Source of the DNA: Dickeya oryzae
GTDB lineage: Bacteria > Pseudomonadota > Gammaproteobacteria > Enterobacterales > Enterobacteriaceae
Length of the DNA: 64,000 nucleotides
Reading direction: 5' to 3'
Assembly (NCBI RefSeq): GCF_009372235.1
Contig: NZ_SULL01000006.1
Span: 310,001-374,000 of the forward strand
Shown here: positions 18,750-29,512 of the stretch, one piece after another
Layout: each line of letters opens with the position of its first letter
How positions within the stretch are numbered: the first letter of the stretch is position 1
Program-made: the position numbers and the translations under genes
Notes under the pieces: generated by a model
Seen by the model: the letters and a program-made list of their open reading frames with translations, nothing else
Database searches by the model: none
Told to the model about the DNA's origin: nothing

Positions 18750-19814
18750 ATGCTAACCAAACTGTTACGTTCGGTGCTGTTCGGTGTCATCGTCGCCGGT
18801 ATTCTGTTATTGGCGATTCCGACGCTGCGCTCCAGTCAGGGCTGGTCGCACGCCAGTAGCGACAGCAGCCAGGAAACCCCGGTCAGCTATTACCAGGGTG
18901 TACGCCGTGCGGCCCCGGCGGTGGTGAACGTATACAATCAGGCTAACGATCCTGCGGCCAAAAACGAATTGAATATCCGCACGCTGGGTTCTGGCGTGAT
19001 CATGAATAGCAAAGGATACATCCTCACCAACAAGCATGTGATCAACAATGCCGAACAAATTGTGGTCACCCTGCAAGATGGCCGTATTTTCGAAGCGCTG
19101 CTGGTGGGCTCAGACAGCCTGACTGACCTCGCCGTCCTGAAAATCGAAGGCGCGAATCTGCCCGAGATCCCCATCAACCCGAAACGGGTATTCCACGTCG
19201 GCGATGTCGTGATGGCTATCGGCAATCCCTACAACCTGGGGCAGACAGTGACACAAGGGATCATCAGTGCTACCGGTCGGGTAGGATTAAGTGCGTCTGG
19301 CCGACAGAATTTTCTGCAAACTGACGCTTCTATCAACCACGGCAACTCAGGTGGCGCGCTGGTTAATACACTCGGCGAACTGGTTGGCATCAACACCTTG
19401 TCATTTGATAAAAGCGATGATGGCGGCACGCCGGAAGGTCTCGGTTTTGCGATTCCCGTCGCGCTGGCAACCAAGATCATGAATAAACTGATCCGCGATG
19501 GACGTGTGATTCGGGGTTATTTCGGTATCCGAGGAGCGCAACGCGAACGGCTGGGCAATCAAGTCACTGGCCTTGAGCGGTTGCAAGGTATCGTCGTCAA
19601 CGAGGTCGATGCTGGCGGACCTGCGGATAAAGCGGGGATTAAAAAAGGTGACCTGCTGCTGGAAGTGAACAATAAACCCGCGCGTTCCGTCATAGAAACC
19701 ATGGATCAGGTGGCGGAGATTCGGCCGGGTTCAGTGATTCCTGTCGTTATTTCCCGTGATAATCAGGAAATAAAACTGAATATCACGATTCAGGAACACC
19801 CACCCAGCGATTAA
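18750..19814 (+). CDS. degS: Site-1 protease DegS, trigger of the sigma-E response
   Basis: DegS is anchored in the inner membrane; when its PDZ domain binds C-termini of unfolded outer-membrane porins it cuts the anti-sigma factor RseA. The 354-residue protein has one membrane segment (about 5-25), catalytic His96 (TNKHVI), Asp126 (DSLTDLAVL) and Ser200 (HGNSGGAL), and a single PDZ domain (about 255-350). This matches the family and separates it from DegQ. It lies 87 bp after degQ on the same strand. If transcription from the degQ promoter reads through, DegS would be raised by the response it starts. Confidence 0.96.
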   Translation: MLTKLLRSVLFGVIVAGILLLAIPTLRSSQGWSHASSDSSQETPVSYYQGVRRAAPAVVNVYNQANDPAAKNELNIRTLGSGVIMNSKGYILTNKHVINNAEQIVVTLQDGRIFEALLVGSDSLTDLAVLKIEGANLPEIPINPKRVFHVGDVVMAIGNPYNLGQTVTQGIISATGRVGLSASGRQNFLQTDASINHGNSGGALVNTLGELVGINTLSFDKSDDGGTPEGLGFAIPVALATKIMNKLIRDGRVIRGYFGIRGAQRERLGNQVTGLERLQGIVVNEVDAGGPADKAGIKKGDLLLEVNNKPARSVIETMDQVAEIRPGSVIPVVISRDNQEIKLNITIQEHPPSD

Positions 19815-19882
19815 ATCGCGCCGGGTACGCCGGGTGATGTAATAACCGGGTGATGCGATAGCAGAGCACCCGGCTATAACGA

Positions 19883-21157
<1,275 letters not shown>

Positions 21158-21198
21158 TCAATATTCAGACTCAATAGCATGGCCGGATGGCCGCTAAC

Positions 21199-21453
21199 TT
21201 ACAGACCGCTTAGTTTACGGTCGCGTTGCCACTCTTCAGGGGTATAAGCCTTGATCGACAACGCATGAATGCGATTATCCGCGATGTATTCCATCAGCGG
21301 CGCATAGACCGCCTGCTGCTGTTTTACGCGGCTCATACCCTTGAACAACTCACCTATCACAATGACCTGAAAGTGGCTGCCATCGCCAGAAACATGCGCG
21401 TCTTCAAGCGCCAGCGCTTTCATCAGCACGTCTTTAATTTCGTCGTTTTCCAT
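21199..21453 (-). CDS. ibaG: BolA-family protein IbaG
   Basis: IbaG is a small BolA-type protein that binds Fe-S clusters with monothiol glutaredoxin Grx4 and is induced by acid in E. coli. The 84-residue product, [16 protein letters not shown] to DRKLSGL, matches closely; [11 protein letters not shown] contains the conserved histidine region, and the [13 protein letters not shown] and [13 protein letters not shown] segments are typical. It is separated from the mla operon by a terminator and likely shares a transcript with murA. Confidence 0.94.
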   Translation of the reverse strand: MENDEIKDVLMKALALEDAHVSGDGSHFQVIVIGELFKGMSRVKQQQAVYAPLMEYIADNRIHALSIKAYTPEEWQRDRKLSGL

Positions 21454-21525
21454 TGCTCTCGATTCTACGTCAGGGGGATGATAAACAGGGTGGTATCTTA
21501 GATGAATCTGTCGCTATCTTAAACA

Positions 21526-21562
21526 AAAGAAATCCCCCTTGCGCACAGGCGACAAGGGGGAA
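21526..21562 (-). terminator. Terminator between mlaB and ibaG
   Basis: CCCCCTTG (21534-21541) and CAAGGGGG (21553-21560) pair perfectly around an 11-nt loop; on the minus strand ATTTCTTTTG follows. It ends the mla operon, so ibaG-murA need a separate promoter or read-through. Confidence 0.85.
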
Positions 21563-21596
21563 CCTTAATCATGAAAGCGCACAGCGACAGGTCGAC

Positions 21597-21890
21597 TCAA
21601 TGGACAGGAATGATTTCATTCAGGTTATACAGTTGAATCAACGTACGCAGTCGCTCACTGGCACCGGTAATCGTCATCGGCGTTCCCTGTTGTTCCTGCT
21701 GGTGATAAAAATGCACCAACAAAGCCAGTCCCGCGGAATCCACCCGCTCTACCTGGCCGACATCCAGCACCCGGCTACCTGCCAGCAACGCATTACGCTG
21801 CTGCCAAAGCGGCAGTAAACTGTTTCGATCCAGACTGCCTTCCAGATACAGTGTGCCGTCAGTCTGTCGCCACTGCAGTGCATCAGCCAT
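21597..21890 (-). CDS. mlaB: Mla lipid transport, STAS-domain protein MlaB
   Basis: MlaB is the cytoplasmic STAS-domain subunit that stabilises the MlaF ATPase dimer in the MlaFEDB complex. The 97-residue protein has the STAS pattern [18 protein letters not shown] followed by [15 protein letters not shown], in which SAG marks the loop contacting MlaF. Its start overlaps the end of mlaC by 8 nt. It is last in mlaFEDCB. Confidence 0.94.
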   Translation of the reverse strand: MADALQWRQTDGTLYLEGSLDRNSLLPLWQQRNALLAGSRVLDVGQVERVDSAGLALLVHFYHQQEQQGTPMTITGASERLRTLIQLYNLNEIIPVH

Positions 21891-22515
21891 TTTTCTGATC
21901 CAGCGTAATCGGCTGCTGAGCCGCCGCTTGCAGTTGCTTCGTCAACCCATCCACACCACTCTGGCGCAACGTGGATGCCCATTCGTTCTGCTTAGTGGTA
22001 ATCATGCTCACCCCTTCGGCGATCATGTCATAAGCCTGCCAGTAGCCGGTTTTGGTGTTTTTACGCCACTGAAAATCCAGACGAATCGGCGGACGACCAC
22101 CATTGTCAATAATAGTGACGCGGATAGAAACAATCTCGGCATTGCCCAGCGGCTGCTCCGGTGCAATCTCGTAAGTCTGGCCATGGTAAGACGCCAGCGC
22201 CTGACCGTAGGCTTGCTCCAGATACGATCCAAACGCCGTGAAATAGGCTTCACGCTGTTCCGGCGTGGCACTCTTGTAATACTGCCCCAGCACCAGCGCA
22301 CCGGCGTATTTTATCTGCACATAAGGCAGCAGCTCTTCGCGTACCACGGTGCGCAGATAGTTAGGGTCCTGCTGAATATGCGATTGTTCGTTTTTAAGAC
22401 GGTCGAAGGTTTTCTGCGCCGCATCGCGCATCAGGCTATAAGGATTGGTTTGATCCGCTGCACTGACAAACGGGGCCACGACCAACAAAGCCACCATCAA
22501 TAAACGTTTTAACAT
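21883..22515 (-). CDS. mlaC: Mla periplasmic phospholipid shuttle MlaC
   Basis: MlaC carries phospholipids between the outer-membrane MlaA-porin complex and the inner-membrane MlaFEDB complex. The 210-residue precursor has a signal peptide ending FVSA (about residue 19). The mature part shows the Tox-REase/MlaC pattern: [25 protein letters not shown] in the first half and [29 protein letters not shown] in the second. It follows mlaD after 11 nt. Confidence 0.95.
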   Translation of the reverse strand: MLKRLLMVALLVVAPFVSAADQTNPYSLMRDAAQKTFDRLKNEQSHIQQDPNYLRTVVREELLPYVQIKYAGALVLGQYYKSATPEQREAYFTAFGSYLEQAYGQALASYHGQTYEIAPEQPLGNAEIVSIRVTIIDNGGRPPIRLDFQWRKNTKTGYWQAYDMIAEGVSMITTKQNEWASTLRQSGVDGLTKQLQAAAQQPITLDQKNG

Positions 22516-22526
22516 GCTGTGTCCTC

Positions 22527-23126
22527 TTAAGGCTGTTGGGCCGGTTTTTCGCTGGCTTCAGGTTTTGCAGTATCACCGTTTTTCTCAGCCGGTTTAGGCG
22601 CGGCCGGTTCGGTATGCCCCTGATTCGCATTATTCTGGCTGGCATTGTCAGTATTGTTGCCACCGCTCTTATATAGGAATTGACCGATAAGATCCTCCAG
22701 AACCATAGCAGGCTTGGTATCCTGAATTGTCCCGCCGTCCTGCAGAATCGAGGTACCCATGTCCTCGTCTTCAAAACCAATATTCAGCGCCAGATACTGT
22801 TCCCCCAGCAGACCGGAGGTACGAACCGCCAGCGAACTGGTATCCGGAATGTGGTTGTAACGTTTATCGATATCCATCGCCACCCGCGGCAAATAGGTCT
22901 TGGTATCCAGCGAAATGTCCACAACACGACCAATCACCACACCGCCGACTTTTACCGGCGAACGCACCTTGAGGCCGCCAATATTGTCGAACGTGGCATA
23001 CAAACGGTAAGTCTGCTGTTGCCCGAGTGATTTCAGATCTGCCACCTTCAGGCATAAAAAGATGATGGCGCACAGTGCGATCAGCATGAACACGCCAACC
23101 CCTATTTCATGTTTCTTTGTTTGCAT
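22527..23126 (-). CDS. mlaD: Mla MCE-domain lipid-binding protein MlaD
   Basis: MlaD forms the hexameric MCE ring of the Mla transporter on the periplasmic face of the inner membrane. The 199-residue protein has one membrane segment (about 8-28) and an MCE domain (about 38-115) with [16 protein letters not shown] and the downstream hydrophobic pore-loop region [11 protein letters not shown]. The tail is Ala/Pro/Asn-rich and longer than in E. coli (183). Start chosen at MQTKKHEIG, matching the family, rather than the ATG five codons upstream. Confidence 0.94.
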   Translation of the reverse strand: MQTKKHEIGVGVFMLIALCAIIFLCLKVADLKSLGQQQTYRLYATFDNIGGLKVRSPVKVGGVVIGRVVDISLDTKTYLPRVAMDIDKRYNHIPDTSSLAVRTSGLLGEQYLALNIGFEDEDMGTSILQDGGTIQDTKPAMVLEDLIGQFLYKSGGNNTDNASQNNANQGHTEPAAPKPAEKNGDTAKPEASEKPAQQP

Positions 23127-23130
23127 CGAC

Positions 23131-23913
23131 TTATTTCCCAAACATCAGTGCCGTCAGCACAAAATCCAATCCCAGTACCGCCAGCGACGAGTGCACCACC
23201 GTGCGGGTCGTCGCGCGGCTGATGCCTTCTGACGTCGGAATCGCGTCATAACCGTTAAACAGCGCAATCCAGGTCACGGTAATGGCAAACACCAGGCTCT
23301 TAATCACACAGTTAAGTAGGTCTTTCTGCCATTCCACCGCGTTTTGCATCGCCGACCAGAAAAAGCCGCTGTCGATCCCTTTCCAGTCCACGCCAACCAG
23401 TGCGCCGCCCCAAATACCAACGGCGACAAAAATCACCGTCAGCAAAGGCATGGAAATTACCCCGGCCCAAAACCGCGGTGCGACGACACGACGCAACGGG
23501 TCTACCGCCATCATTTCCATACTGGATAACTGCTCGGTCGCCTTCATCAGTCCGATTTCCGCCGTCAGGGCAGAACCGGCACGCCCGGCGAACAACAACG
23601 CCGTCACCACCGGCCCCAGCTCACGCAACAATGACAGCGCCACCATCATGCCCAGGCTGGCTTCCGCACTGTAGGTGGTCAGGACCAGATAGCCTTGAAG
23701 ACCCAATACCATGCCGATAAACAAACCGGAGACCATAATGATCAGCAATGATTGCACGCCAACGTTATAGAGTTGCTTATGCAACAGCGGCCACTGTCTG
23801 GCCGGTTCCGGCTTGCCCACCAGCGCATTGAACAACATCAGCCCGGCACGCCCGAAAGAGGCACAAGCCTGAATGCCAACACGTCCCAGCGACGCTAATG
23901 CCTGTACTAGCAT
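23131..23913 (-). CDS. mlaE: Mla transporter permease MlaE
   Basis: MlaE is the membrane permease of the MlaFEDB complex. It is 260 residues, as in E. coli, with an N-terminal amphipathic helix and about five to six membrane segments. The conserved [20 protein letters not shown] and [20 protein letters not shown] segments hold the coupling helix that contacts MlaF. The gaps to mlaF (3 nt) and mlaD (4 nt) show tight operon structure. Confidence 0.96.
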   Translation of the reverse strand: MLVQALASLGRVGIQACASFGRAGLMLFNALVGKPEPARQWPLLHKQLYNVGVQSLLIIMVSGLFIGMVLGLQGYLVLTTYSAEASLGMMVALSLLRELGPVVTALLFAGRAGSALTAEIGLMKATEQLSSMEMMAVDPLRRVVAPRFWAGVISMPLLTVIFVAVGIWGGALVGVDWKGIDSGFFWSAMQNAVEWQKDLLNCVIKSLVFAITVTWIALFNGYDAIPTSEGISRATTRTVVHSSLAVLGLDFVLTALMFGK

Positions 23914-23916
23914 GAA

Positions 23917-24726
23917 TTACTTACTCCCCAAACCTAACAGCCCGCGTTGGTAATCGCCCGCCGGATAGCGGAACGGTACCGGGCCATCGGCGATGCCATC
24001 GAGAAACTGCCTGACACGCGGATCACCATTCTGCTGCAATTCAGCCGGTGCGCCCTGTGCCACGACACGCTGATCGGCAATAATGTAGGCATGATCGGCG
24101 ATACTCAAAACTTCCGGCACATCGTGAGACACCACGATACAGGTCACACCAAGCGCGTGATTTAACTCATCAATGAGCTTCACCAGCACCCCCATGGTAA
24201 TCGGGTCCTGGCCGACAAAAGGCTCATCAAACATAATCAGTTGTGGGTCCAGCGCAATCGCACGCGCCAGTGCGGCACGCCTTGCCATACCGCCAGACAG
24301 CTCTGACGGCATCAGTTGCGCCGCGCCGCGTAGTCCCACCGCTTCCAGCTTCATCATCACCGTGCTCTGTAGCAACGGTTCAGGCAGTTGCGTGTGCTCC
24401 CGTAGCGGCCAGGCCACATTGTCAAACACATTCAGGTCGGTAAATAAGGCACCGGACTGAAACAACATGCTCATTTTCTTACGCGTTTCATACAAACGAG
24501 AGCGGGAAAGTGTCGGAATATTTTCCCCGTCGAACCAGATTTCGCCGCTGTCTGGTTGCAGTTGACCGCCAATCAACCGCAACAGCGTGGTTTTACCGAT
24601 ACCGGACGGCCCCATGATGGCCGTAATTTTTTGCTTTGGCACATTCAGCGAGACATCCGAAAAAATCGGCCTGCTGCCTCGCCGGAAACTGAGCCCGCGA
24701 ATTTCTACCAGATTTTCGTGGTTCAT
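23917..24726 (-). CDS. mlaF: Mla transporter ATP-binding protein MlaF
   Basis: MlaF is the ATPase of the Mla phospholipid transporter, which maintains outer-membrane asymmetry. The 269-residue ABC protein has Walker A GPSGIGKT (39-46), the Q-loop MLFQSGALFTD, signature LSGGMARR, Walker B LIMFDEPFVGQD and an H-loop His in VVSHDVPE. The C-terminal tail (VRQFLDGIADGPVPFRYPAGDY) is the extension that wraps the partner subunit and MlaB. It is first in the mla operon. Confidence 0.96.
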   Translation of the reverse strand: MNHENLVEIRGLSFRRGSRPIFSDVSLNVPKQKITAIMGPSGIGKTTLLRLIGGQLQPDSGEIWFDGENIPTLSRSRLYETRKKMSMLFQSGALFTDLNVFDNVAWPLREHTQLPEPLLQSTVMMKLEAVGLRGAAQLMPSELSGGMARRAALARAIALDPQLIMFDEPFVGQDPITMGVLVKLIDELNHALGVTCIVVSHDVPEVLSIADHAYIIADQRVVAQGAPAELQQNGDPRVRQFLDGIADGPVPFRYPAGDYQRGLLGLGSK

Positions 24727-25004
24727 GGTCTATTCCTCAACGGTAACCCATAGTGGCCGCCCGTTTTCACATTTTCGCACCGTTACGCCCTGAAATCGCT
24801 TTTCAGAGTGTTACGCTTACTCTTCACTGTTACAGAATCAGGACACGGGTTCGTGACCAAAATTGCCATTGGTTTTACTTTTTCGCCCTGCGCAGTCAGA
24901 ATTAGCGCCAACGAGGGAAAATGGCGATTTTGTTTATTATTTGTCCAGAAATACTGGCTTTTGCGCCAATAAACCGGTGATTATACCTGAATAAAGGACG
25001 CTGC
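24727..25004. other. Divergent mlaF/yrbG promoter region
   Basis: These 278 bp hold the promoters of the mla operon (leftward) and of yrbG-kds-lpt (rightward). No gene is seen. I looked for a sigma-E promoter on the mla side: TCTGA occurs but no matching -35 lies 16 bp upstream. Confidence 0.5.
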
Positions 25005-25967
25005 ATGCTTTTTGCGACAGTACTGTTAATTGTTGGTTTAGTGTTACTGGTGTATGGCGCCGACCGAGTGGTGTATGGCGCGGCGGTACTGGCGCGCACA
25101 CTGGGTGTACCGCCGATGATTATCGGCATGACGATAGTCGGCATGGGAACCTCGCTGCCCGAATTGATGGTCTCGGTGACTGCCGCGCTCAACCATCAGA
25201 CCGACATGGCGGTAGGCAATGTATTAGGGTCGAATATCGCCAATATCCTGTTGATACTCGGCAGCGCCGTGCTAATCCGCCCGCTGACGTTGCATTCCAC
25301 GCTGCTGCGCCAGGAACTCCCACCGATGCTGGTGGTCACGCTGCTGTGTGGTGTTCTGTTGCATGACAGTTTCCTCAGTCGCCTGGACGGCGTGATCCTG
25401 CTGCTGACCGCCTGCGGTTGTATCCTGTTGATGTTACGTATGGCCCACGCCGCTCAACGTCGCGGTGACGACAGCCTGACACGCGAACAAATGGCTGAGT
25501 TGCCCAGAGAGAACAACCAAACCGTGGCGTTGTTATGGTTGCTACTCGGCCTGATTATTCTGCCGATGTCGGCGCGTATTGTGATCGATAACGCCACAGT
25601 TATCGCTAATTACTTTAATATCAGCGAACTGACCATTGGGCTCACCGTGTTGGCCGTCGGCACCAGCCTGCCAGAATTGGCGACCGCTATCGTCGGCACA
25701 TTAAAAAAAGAAGACGACATCGCGCTCGGTAACCTGATTGGTTCGAATATCTTTAATATCGTAATAGTGCTGGGCGTGCCCGCTCTCTTGTCCCCTGGCG
25801 CGGTAAATCCGCTCGCGTTTACACGCGATTACTGGGTGATGCTGGGTGTCAGCGCGCTCCTGACGGTTCTCTGTCTCCGCCAGAAACGGCGCATCGGTCA
25901 GGGTGCTGGCGCATTGCTGTTGTGTGCGTTCATCGCGTACCTTTCGGTGCTGTTCTTGTTCTCATAG
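25005..25967 (+). CDS. yrbG: Calcium/sodium antiporter-like membrane protein YrbG
   Basis: A Ca2+:cation antiporter family (CaCA) membrane protein. The 320-residue protein has about ten membrane segments and two inverted alpha repeats: GMGTSLPELMVS with GNVLGSNIANILLI, and AVGTSLPELATA with GNLIGSNIFNIVIV. The Glu in each PEL is a predicted ion ligand. It leads the operon that continues with kdsD; no firm role has been assigned in E. coli, where it is dispensable. Confidence 0.93.
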   Translation: MLFATVLLIVGLVLLVYGADRVVYGAAVLARTLGVPPMIIGMTIVGMGTSLPELMVSVTAALNHQTDMAVGNVLGSNIANILLILGSAVLIRPLTLHSTLLRQELPPMLVVTLLCGVLLHDSFLSRLDGVILLLTACGCILLMLRMAHAAQRRGDDSLTREQMAELPRENNQTVALLWLLLGLIILPMSARIVIDNATVIANYFNISELTIGLTVLAVGTSLPELATAIVGTLKKEDDIALGNLIGSNIFNIVIVLGVPALLSPGAVNPLAFTRDYWVMLGVSALLTVLCLRQKRRIGQGAGALLLCAFIAYLSVLFLFS

Positions 25968-25997
25968 CCAGAGCATTGGCAACGCAGGATGTTTTAC

Positions 25998-26984
25998 ATG
26001 TCACATTTCGAGTTACAACCGGGTTTCGACTTCCAGAGTGCGGGTCGGCAGGTTTTATCCATCGAGCGCGACAGCCTCGCGCAGTTGGATCAGTACATTG
26101 ACGACAATTTCTCCCGCGCCTGCGAGAAAATGTTTTATTGCCACGGTAAAGTCGTGGTGATGGGCATGGGGAAATCCGGTCATATCGGTTGCAAGATGGC
26201 CGCGACCTTCGCCAGTACTGGCACACCGGCTTTCTTTGTTCACCCCGGCGAAGCCAGCCACGGTGATTTGGGGATGATCACCGCGCAAGATATTGTGATC
26301 GCCATTTCCAACTCGGGTGAATCTCATGAGATTCTGGCGCTCATCCCGGTGTTAAAACGCCTGCAAGTGTGTCTTATCTGCATGACGGGTAACCCGGAAA
26401 GCACCATGGCGAAAGCCGCCGACATCCATCTTTGCGTCCACGTATCCCAGGAAGCCTGCCCGCTGGGTCTGGCACCGACCTCCAGTACCACCGCGGCACT
26501 GGTGATGGGCGATGCGCTGGCGGTGGCGCTATTGAAAGCGCGCGGCTTTACGGCTGAAGACTTTGCATTGTCCCACCCCGGCGGCGCACTGGGTCGCAAA
26601 CTGCTGTTGCGAATCAACGATATCATGCACACTGGCGACGAAATCCCCCGTGTCGGTCACGACGCCTCGCTGCGCGACGCGCTGCTGGAGATTACCCGCA
26701 AGAATCTGGGGATGACGGTCATTTGCGGTCCGGATGATCGCATCGAAGGCATTTTTACTGACGGTGACTTGCGCCGGGTGTTCGATATGAATATCGACCT
26801 CAACAGTGCCGGCATCGCCGATGTGATGACGCGCGGTGGTATTCGGGTGACGCCGCACACACTGGCGGTGGATGCCCTGAATCTGATGCAGTCCCGCCAT
26901 ATTACCTCGCTGCTGGTCGCAGAGGGCGATCGCCTGCTGGGGATTGTCCACATGCACGATATGCTGCGCGCAGGTGTGGTATAA
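25998..26984 (+). CDS. kdsD: Arabinose-5-phosphate isomerase KdsD
   Basis: KdsD interconverts ribulose-5-P and arabinose-5-P, the first step in making KDO for LPS. The 328-residue protein has an N-terminal SIS domain ([42 protein letters not shown]) and two C-terminal CBS domains from about residue 205. Start at MSHFELQPGF, the family start; an ATG three codons earlier is disfavoured. Residue 65 is Cys (GHIGCKMAA) where E. coli has a basic residue. It lies 30 bp after yrbG. Confidence 0.96.
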   Translation: MSHFELQPGFDFQSAGRQVLSIERDSLAQLDQYIDDNFSRACEKMFYCHGKVVVMGMGKSGHIGCKMAATFASTGTPAFFVHPGEASHGDLGMITAQDIVIAISNSGESHEILALIPVLKRLQVCLICMTGNPESTMAKAADIHLCVHVSQEACPLGLAPTSSTTAALVMGDALAVALLKARGFTAEDFALSHPGGALGRKLLLRINDIMHTGDEIPRVGHDASLRDALLEITRKNLGMTVICGPDDRIEGIFTDGDLRRVFDMNIDLNSAGIADVMTRGGIRVTPHTLAVDALNLMQSRHITSLLVAEGDRLLGIVHMHDMLRAGVV

Positions 26985-27033
26985 ACCTGACGCGCGCACG
27001 CCGCAGAGAATGAAAAACCAAGGATACGAGTGA

Positions 27034-27600
27034 ATGAGTGAAACCCGGTCGCAAACCGATACCTGTTACGGGCCTGTCGATACCCTGGTGATGCAGCGTG
27101 CCCGTGATATACGTCTGTTAATCTGCGATGTCGACGGTGTCCTGTCTGATGGCCTGATTTACATGGGAAATCAGGGCGAAGAGCTGAAAACCTTTCATGT
27201 CCGCGACGGTTATGGCATTCGCTGCCTGCTGACGTCGGATATCGACGTGGCGATTATCACCGGCCGCTCATCGCAGTTACTCATCGACCGCTGCCAGACA
27301 TTGGGAATACGCCACTTATATCAGGGACAATCAGATAAGATTTTGGCCTTCCGCGAGCTGTTGGATACACTGTCGCTCACTGCCAGCCAGGTGGCGTATA
27401 TCGGCGACGATCTGATCGACTGGCCGGTAATGGCCGAGGTAGGGTTAAGCGTCGCCGTAGCGGACGCCCACCCACTGTTGCTACCCCGAGCGCATTACGT
27501 CACGCGTATCGGCGGCGGCCATGGCGCAGTACGAGAGATTTGCGATCTTATTCTGCTGGCACAGGGTAAACTGGACTTCGCCAAAGGGCTGTCGATATGA
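27034..27600 (+). CDS. kdsC: KDO-8-phosphate phosphatase KdsC
   Basis: KdsC removes phosphate from KDO-8-P to give KDO for LPS core. The 188-residue protein is a HAD-superfamily C0-type phosphatase: motif I LLICDVDGVLSDG (nucleophile Asp), motif II IITGRSS, motif III with Lys in QSDKILAF, and motif IV YIGDDLIDWPVM. Its stop overlaps the lptC start (ATGA). Confidence 0.96.
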   Translation: MSETRSQTDTCYGPVDTLVMQRARDIRLLICDVDGVLSDGLIYMGNQGEELKTFHVRDGYGIRCLLTSDIDVAIITGRSSQLLIDRCQTLGIRHLYQGQSDKILAFRELLDTLSLTASQVAYIGDDLIDWPVMAEVGLSVAVADAHPLLLPRAHYVTRIGGGHGAVREICDLILLAQGKLDFAKGLSI

Positions 27601-28166
27601 GTAAAACGAAACGCTGGCTGACGTTGTTGCTGGCATTGATTGCGCTGGTGCTTATCGGGTTAAATTTGACGACCCGACGGGAAGGAAGCGGGCCGACTGA
27701 AGTACAAAATAATGACCCGGCCTACACCATGCAGCAAAACACCACGATGGTGTATGACCCGACCGGGAAATTGAGTTACAGGCTGGTAGCCGAAAAAGCC
27801 GAGCACTACAACGCCGAACAAGTCAGTTGGTTTACTCAACCGGTAGCGACCATGTTCAATGAACAAGCTATCGCGACCTGGTCGGTGCGCGCGGATCGCG
27901 CCAAGTTGACAAAAGATCGCATGTTGTATCTGTACGGCCACGTAGAGGTCACCAGCCTGACAGACGATTCGCAATTAAAGCGGATTAAAACGGACAATGC
28001 ACAGATTAATCTGGTTACGCAGGACGTGACGTCAGATGATGAGGTCACCCTGTACGGCACAAACTTTACATCTAATGGACTGAAAATGCGCGGAAACCTG
28101 CGCAGCAAAACCGCTGAGTTGATCGATAAGGTACAATCCAATTATGAAATCCAACCAAAAAATTAA
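27597..28166 (+). CDS. lptC: LPS export protein LptC
   Basis: LptC is a bitopic inner-membrane protein that receives LPS from LptBFG and hands it to LptA. The 189-residue protein has a membrane anchor (about 7-25) and a beta-jellyroll periplasmic domain (DPTGKLSYRLVAEKAEHY onward). It overlaps kdsC by 4 nt and lptA by 23 nt, so translation is likely coupled. Confidence 0.95.
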   Translation: MSKTKRWLTLLLALIALVLIGLNLTTRREGSGPTEVQNNDPAYTMQQNTTMVYDPTGKLSYRLVAEKAEHYNAEQVSWFTQPVATMFNEQAIATWSVRADRAKLTKDRMLYLYGHVEVTSLTDDSQLKRIKTDNAQINLVTQDVTSDDEVTLYGTNFTSNGLKMRGNLRSKTAELIDKVQSNYEIQPKN

Positions 28167-28722
28167 TGTGTTACACAGCATCCTGATCGCCAGCTCGCTT
28201 TTTGCCGTCAGTATTCCGGCACTGGCACTCACCGGAGATACCGAGCAACCGATCCACATTACGTCCGACCAGCAGGCGCTGGATATGCAAGGCAATGTCG
28301 TGACGTTTACCGGCAACGTTATCGTCACGCAGGGGTCGATAAAAGCACAGGCCGACAAAGTCGTCGTAACCCGTCCTAACGGCCAGCAAGGCCATGAAAT
28401 TATCGAAGGCTACGGCAATCCGGCGACCTTCTACCAAATGCAGGACAACGGTAAACCCGTTAAAGGTCATGCACAGAAAATACGCTATGAAATGGACAAG
28501 CAACTGGTCACGTTGACCGGCGATGCTTATCTGGAACAGTTGGACAGCAACGTCAAGGGCGACCGCATCACCTATCTGGTACAACAACAGCAGATGGAAG
28601 CGTTCAGCGACAAAGGCAAACGAGTCACTACCGTGCTGGTCCCAACACAATTGCAGGACAAAGGCGTGCAAAATGGCGCCAAGCCCGGCAGCAACACCGG
28701 CAAGCCCACCAAACAACAGTGA
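28144..28722 (+). CDS. lptA: LPS transport periplasmic bridge protein LptA
   Basis: LptA oligomerises to form the periplasmic bridge carrying LPS to LptDE. The 192-residue precursor has a signal peptide ending ALA (about residue 28) and the OstA-like repeat fold: PIHITSDQQALDMQGNVV, FTGNVIVTQGSIKAQADKV, and a Gly/Lys/Pro-rich tail. The start lies inside lptC. In E. coli a sigma-E promoter precedes lptA; I did not find a convincing match within lptC here. Confidence 0.96.
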   Translation: MKSNQKINVLHSILIASSLFAVSIPALALTGDTEQPIHITSDQQALDMQGNVVTFTGNVIVTQGSIKAQADKVVVTRPNGQQGHEIIEGYGNPATFYQMQDNGKPVKGHAQKIRYEMDKQLVTLTGDAYLEQLDSNVKGDRITYLVQQQQMEAFSDKGKRVTTVLVPTQLQDKGVQNGAKPGSNTGKPTKQQ

Positions 28723-28737
28723 GTAACGCGCTAACCC

Positions 28738-29463
28738 ATGGCAACACTAATCGCCGAAAATCTGGCCAAGGCGTATAAAGGCCGCAAAGTGGTGGAAAAC
28801 GTCAGCCTGAATGTCAATTCCGGCGAGATCGTTGGGCTGCTTGGCCCTAATGGGGCCGGCAAGACAACCACTTTCTATATGGTTGTCGGTATCGTCCCGC
28901 GCGACGAAGGCCGTATCGTCATCGACGATGAGGACATCAGCCTGCTGCCGCTGCACGATCGCGCTCGCCGCGGTATTGGTTACCTGCCGCAGGAAGCCTC
29001 GATCTTCCGGCGACTGAGCGTCTACAACAACCTGATGGCGGTACTAGAGATCAGAAAAGATCTGACCCGAGAACAACAGCAAGACCGCGCCAACGAACTG
29101 ATGGAAGAGTTTCATATTGTTCACCTGCGCGATAGTCTGGGACAATCGTTGTCCGGTGGTGAACGCCGTCGGGTGGAAATCGCCCGGGCGCTGGCTGCCA
29201 ACCCCAAATTCATCCTGCTGGACGAACCCTTTGCGGGGGTAGATCCGATTTCGGTTCTCGACATCAAGAAAATCATTGAGCATTTGCGCGATAGTGGGTT
29301 AGGCGTACTGATTACCGACCATAATGTCCGTGAAACGCTCGATGTCTGTGAACGTGCCTATATCGTGAGTCAGGGCCAGCTTATTGCCCACGGCTCCCCG
29401 ATGGATATACTGGCGAATGAGCAGGTAAAACGAGTCTATCTGGGCGAAGGCTTCCGACTCTGA
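28738..29463 (+). CDS. lptB: LPS export ABC ATPase LptB
   Basis: LptB powers extraction of LPS from the inner membrane with LptF and LptG, which are encoded elsewhere. The 241-residue protein has Walker A GPNGAGKT (36-43), Q-loop [13 protein letters not shown], signature LSGGERRR, Walker [13 protein letters not shown] and H-loop [10 protein letters not shown]. It is 15 nt after lptA and 49 nt before rpoN, as in E. coli. Confidence 0.97.
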   Translation: MATLIAENLAKAYKGRKVVENVSLNVNSGEIVGLLGPNGAGKTTTFYMVVGIVPRDEGRIVIDDEDISLLPLHDRARRGIGYLPQEASIFRRLSVYNNLMAVLEIRKDLTREQQQDRANELMEEFHIVHLRDSLGQSLSGGERRRVEIARALAANPKFILLDEPFAGVDPISVLDIKKIIEHLRDSGLGVLITDHNVRETLDVCERAYIVSQGQLIAHGSPMDILANEQVKRVYLGEGFRL

Positions 29464-29512
29464 CCACGTCATGTTTTAGGTTGATAATTCAAAAAGGAAG
29501 TTAACGCGCGTT

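Noticed and set aside
19847-19880. Bidirectional terminator between degS and murA
   Set aside because: CCGGGTG and CACCCGG can pair but the loop is long and no T-run follows on either strand.
24727-25004. Sigma-E promoter for the mla operon
   Set aside because: TCTGA is present on the minus strand but no GAACTT-like -35 lies at 16 bp.
28060-28143. Sigma-E promoter for lptA inside lptC
   Set aside because: AAACTT is present, but the downstream TGA-type element is at 12-13 bp, too close.
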